From positions 1 through 6,867 of the forward strand of contig DAOTVD010000320.1 of assembly GCA_034437075.1 (NCBI GenBank): a stretch of DNA of 6,867 nucleotides, in the 5' to 3' direction. Origin of the DNA: DAOTVD01 sp034437075. GTDB taxonomy: Bacteria > Chloroflexota > Anaerolineae > Aggregatilineales > J027. Shown here in pieces: positions 6,631 through 6,867 of the stretch. The position numbers were made by a program, and so were the translations under genes. Every line of letters starts with the position of its first letter. Positions within the stretch are counted from its first letter, which is position 1. Under the pieces are notes generated by a model, which did not search any database, was not told the origin of the DNA, and worked only from the letters and a program-made list of their open reading frames with translations.

Positions 6631-6664
6631 ATTCGCTCCTTTTCTGGTCTTGCGTTGGGCAGGC
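6615..6664. repeat. 13-bp direct repeat in the CpXC gene leader
   Basis: GCGTTGGGCAGGC occurs exactly at 6615-6627 and 6652-6664, 37 bp start to start. On the transcribed minus strand both copies read GCCTGCCCAACGC and flank the displaced ribosome binding site. The copies do not extend further in either direction. Confidence 0.7.
6636..6643 (-). promoter_or_regulatory. displaced Shine-Dalgarno sequence of the CpXC gene
   Basis: AAAAGGAG is a strong anti-16S match, but it ends 30 bases before the ATG at 6605. No in-frame ATG, GTG or TTG lies at normal spacing; the nearest in-frame codon at close range is ATC. It may be used through the intervening stem-loop, or it may be fortuitous. Confidence 0.4.
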
Positions 6665-6673
6665 ATCGTGGGA

Positions 6674-6698
6674 GGGGGCGAAAAAGGGCCTCGCCCCC
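6674..6698 (-). other. GC-rich hairpin at the 5' end of the CpXC-metH transcript
   Basis: GGGGGCGA (6674-6681) and TCGCCCCC (6691-6698) form a perfect 8-bp stem with a nine-base loop. From the predicted start near 6702 the hairpin would begin within about five bases of the RNA end. Neither strand has a T-run after it, so it is not an ordinary terminator. A 5' hairpin that protects mRNA is a plausible role, not shown. Confidence 0.55.
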
Positions 6699-6708
6699 CA
6701 GCATGTTG

Positions 6709-6717
6709 ATTGTAGCA
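6709..6717 (-). promoter_or_regulatory. extended -10 promoter for the CpXC-metH unit
   Basis: The minus strand reads TGCTACAAT at 6717-6709: TACAAT (five of six -10 bases) preceded by TGn. No good -35 is found 16-18 bp upstream, as is common for extended -10 promoters. The erpA promoter has the same TGCTA start to its extended -10. Transcription would begin near 6702, giving a leader of about 97 bases. Confidence 0.5.
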
Positions 6718-6756
6718 TGGGGGGCAAGGGCACGGGGAGGCTGTGGGGCTAGGGCA

Positions 6757-6867
6757 TCAATCGCCGCAGGTTACAGTGTTTGAAAAGATCGTTCCATCGG
6801 CGCTGGCGGCAAAAACTGACTCAGATTCTGGGGCTTCTCCAGCTGCTAACCCAGAATTTGCTGGTGG
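6757..6867 (-). CDS. possible 3' end of an unrecognised protein (partial)
   Basis: One minus-strand frame is open from the right edge to a TGA at 6759-6757 and gives 36 residues (PPANSGLAAGEAPESESVFA, then ASADGTIFSNTVTCGD). The composition is linker-like, rich in Ala, Ser, Pro and Glu. The other two minus frames stop within it. Its end, 40 bases before the predicted CpXC promoter, is where an upstream gene could finish. However, third positions are not GC-rich as in metH. A plus-strand frame across the same bases is also open to the edge, so the strand is uncertain and the stretch may be noncoding. Confidence 0.3.
   Translation of the reverse strand, partial: PPANSGLAAGEAPESESVFAASADGTIFSNTVTCGD

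Noticed and set aside
6674..6698. Terminator for a gene entering from either side
   Set aside because: The stem is strong, but neither strand has a T-run immediately after it.
6606..6704. N-terminal extension of the CpXC protein from the ATG at 6704
   Set aside because: That ATG coincides with the predicted transcription start. The added residues are encoded by the hairpin and direct-repeat leader and are unlike CpXC N-termini.
5925..6752. Plus-strand open frame of 275 codons opposite the CpXC gene
   Set aside because: Same boundary-sharing antisense effect. It covers the CpXC zinc-motif region and leader, and has no domain or ribosome binding site.
6606..6756. Cobalamin, SAM or SAH riboswitch ahead of the CpXC-metH unit
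   Set aside because: I looked for a B12 box, the SAM-I core and the SAH core here and in 5169-5222 and found no match. The leader structures seen are a simple hairpin and a direct repeat.

Overview
This 6.9 kb window looks like ordinary bacterial chromosome with four well-supported genes. Most of it is GC-rich, and the two ends are less so. The large helical protein with an N-terminal CpXC zinc-ribbon-like domain is of a type I associate with Chloroflexota (Anaerolineae and relatives). Gene sizes, the cobalamin-dependent methionine synthase and the bacterial-type TrmI fit that, but the phylum is an inference. There are no rRNA or tRNA genes, transposases, phage genes or CRISPR arrays.

Left part, plus strand: the last 35 codons of an unrecognised basic protein (to 109) run directly into a strong sigma-70-type promoter. 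Its -35 box overlaps that gene's stop codon. The promoter drives erpA (208-639), an A-type iron-sulfur cluster carrier with an extra Cys-x-x-Cys tail. A clear intrinsic terminator follows. Only 14 bases after its T-run begins trmI (705-1538), a tRNA adenine-58 N1-methyltransferase with no visible ribosome binding site.

Centre and right, minus strand: reading from right to left, there is the possible tail of a gene entering at the right edge, then an extended -10 promoter and a structured leader of about 100 bases. The leader holds a GC-rich hairpin, a 13-bp direct repeat and a Shine-Dalgarno sequence displaced from the start codon. Next come a CpXC-domain protein (6605-5223), a 54-base gap and full-length metH (5168-1656). 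A possible 39-codon ORF (1659-1540) overlaps the metH stop in a TTGA arrangement and ends one base from the trmI stop.

Functionally, erpA supplies Fe-S clusters to target enzymes. MetH regenerates methionine, the precursor of S-adenosylmethionine (SAM), which TrmI consumes. The CpXC gene is probably co-transcribed with metH; its role is unknown. I do not see a new multi-gene system. The least explained parts are the CpXC-metH pairing, the structured CpXC leader and the small ORF after metH.
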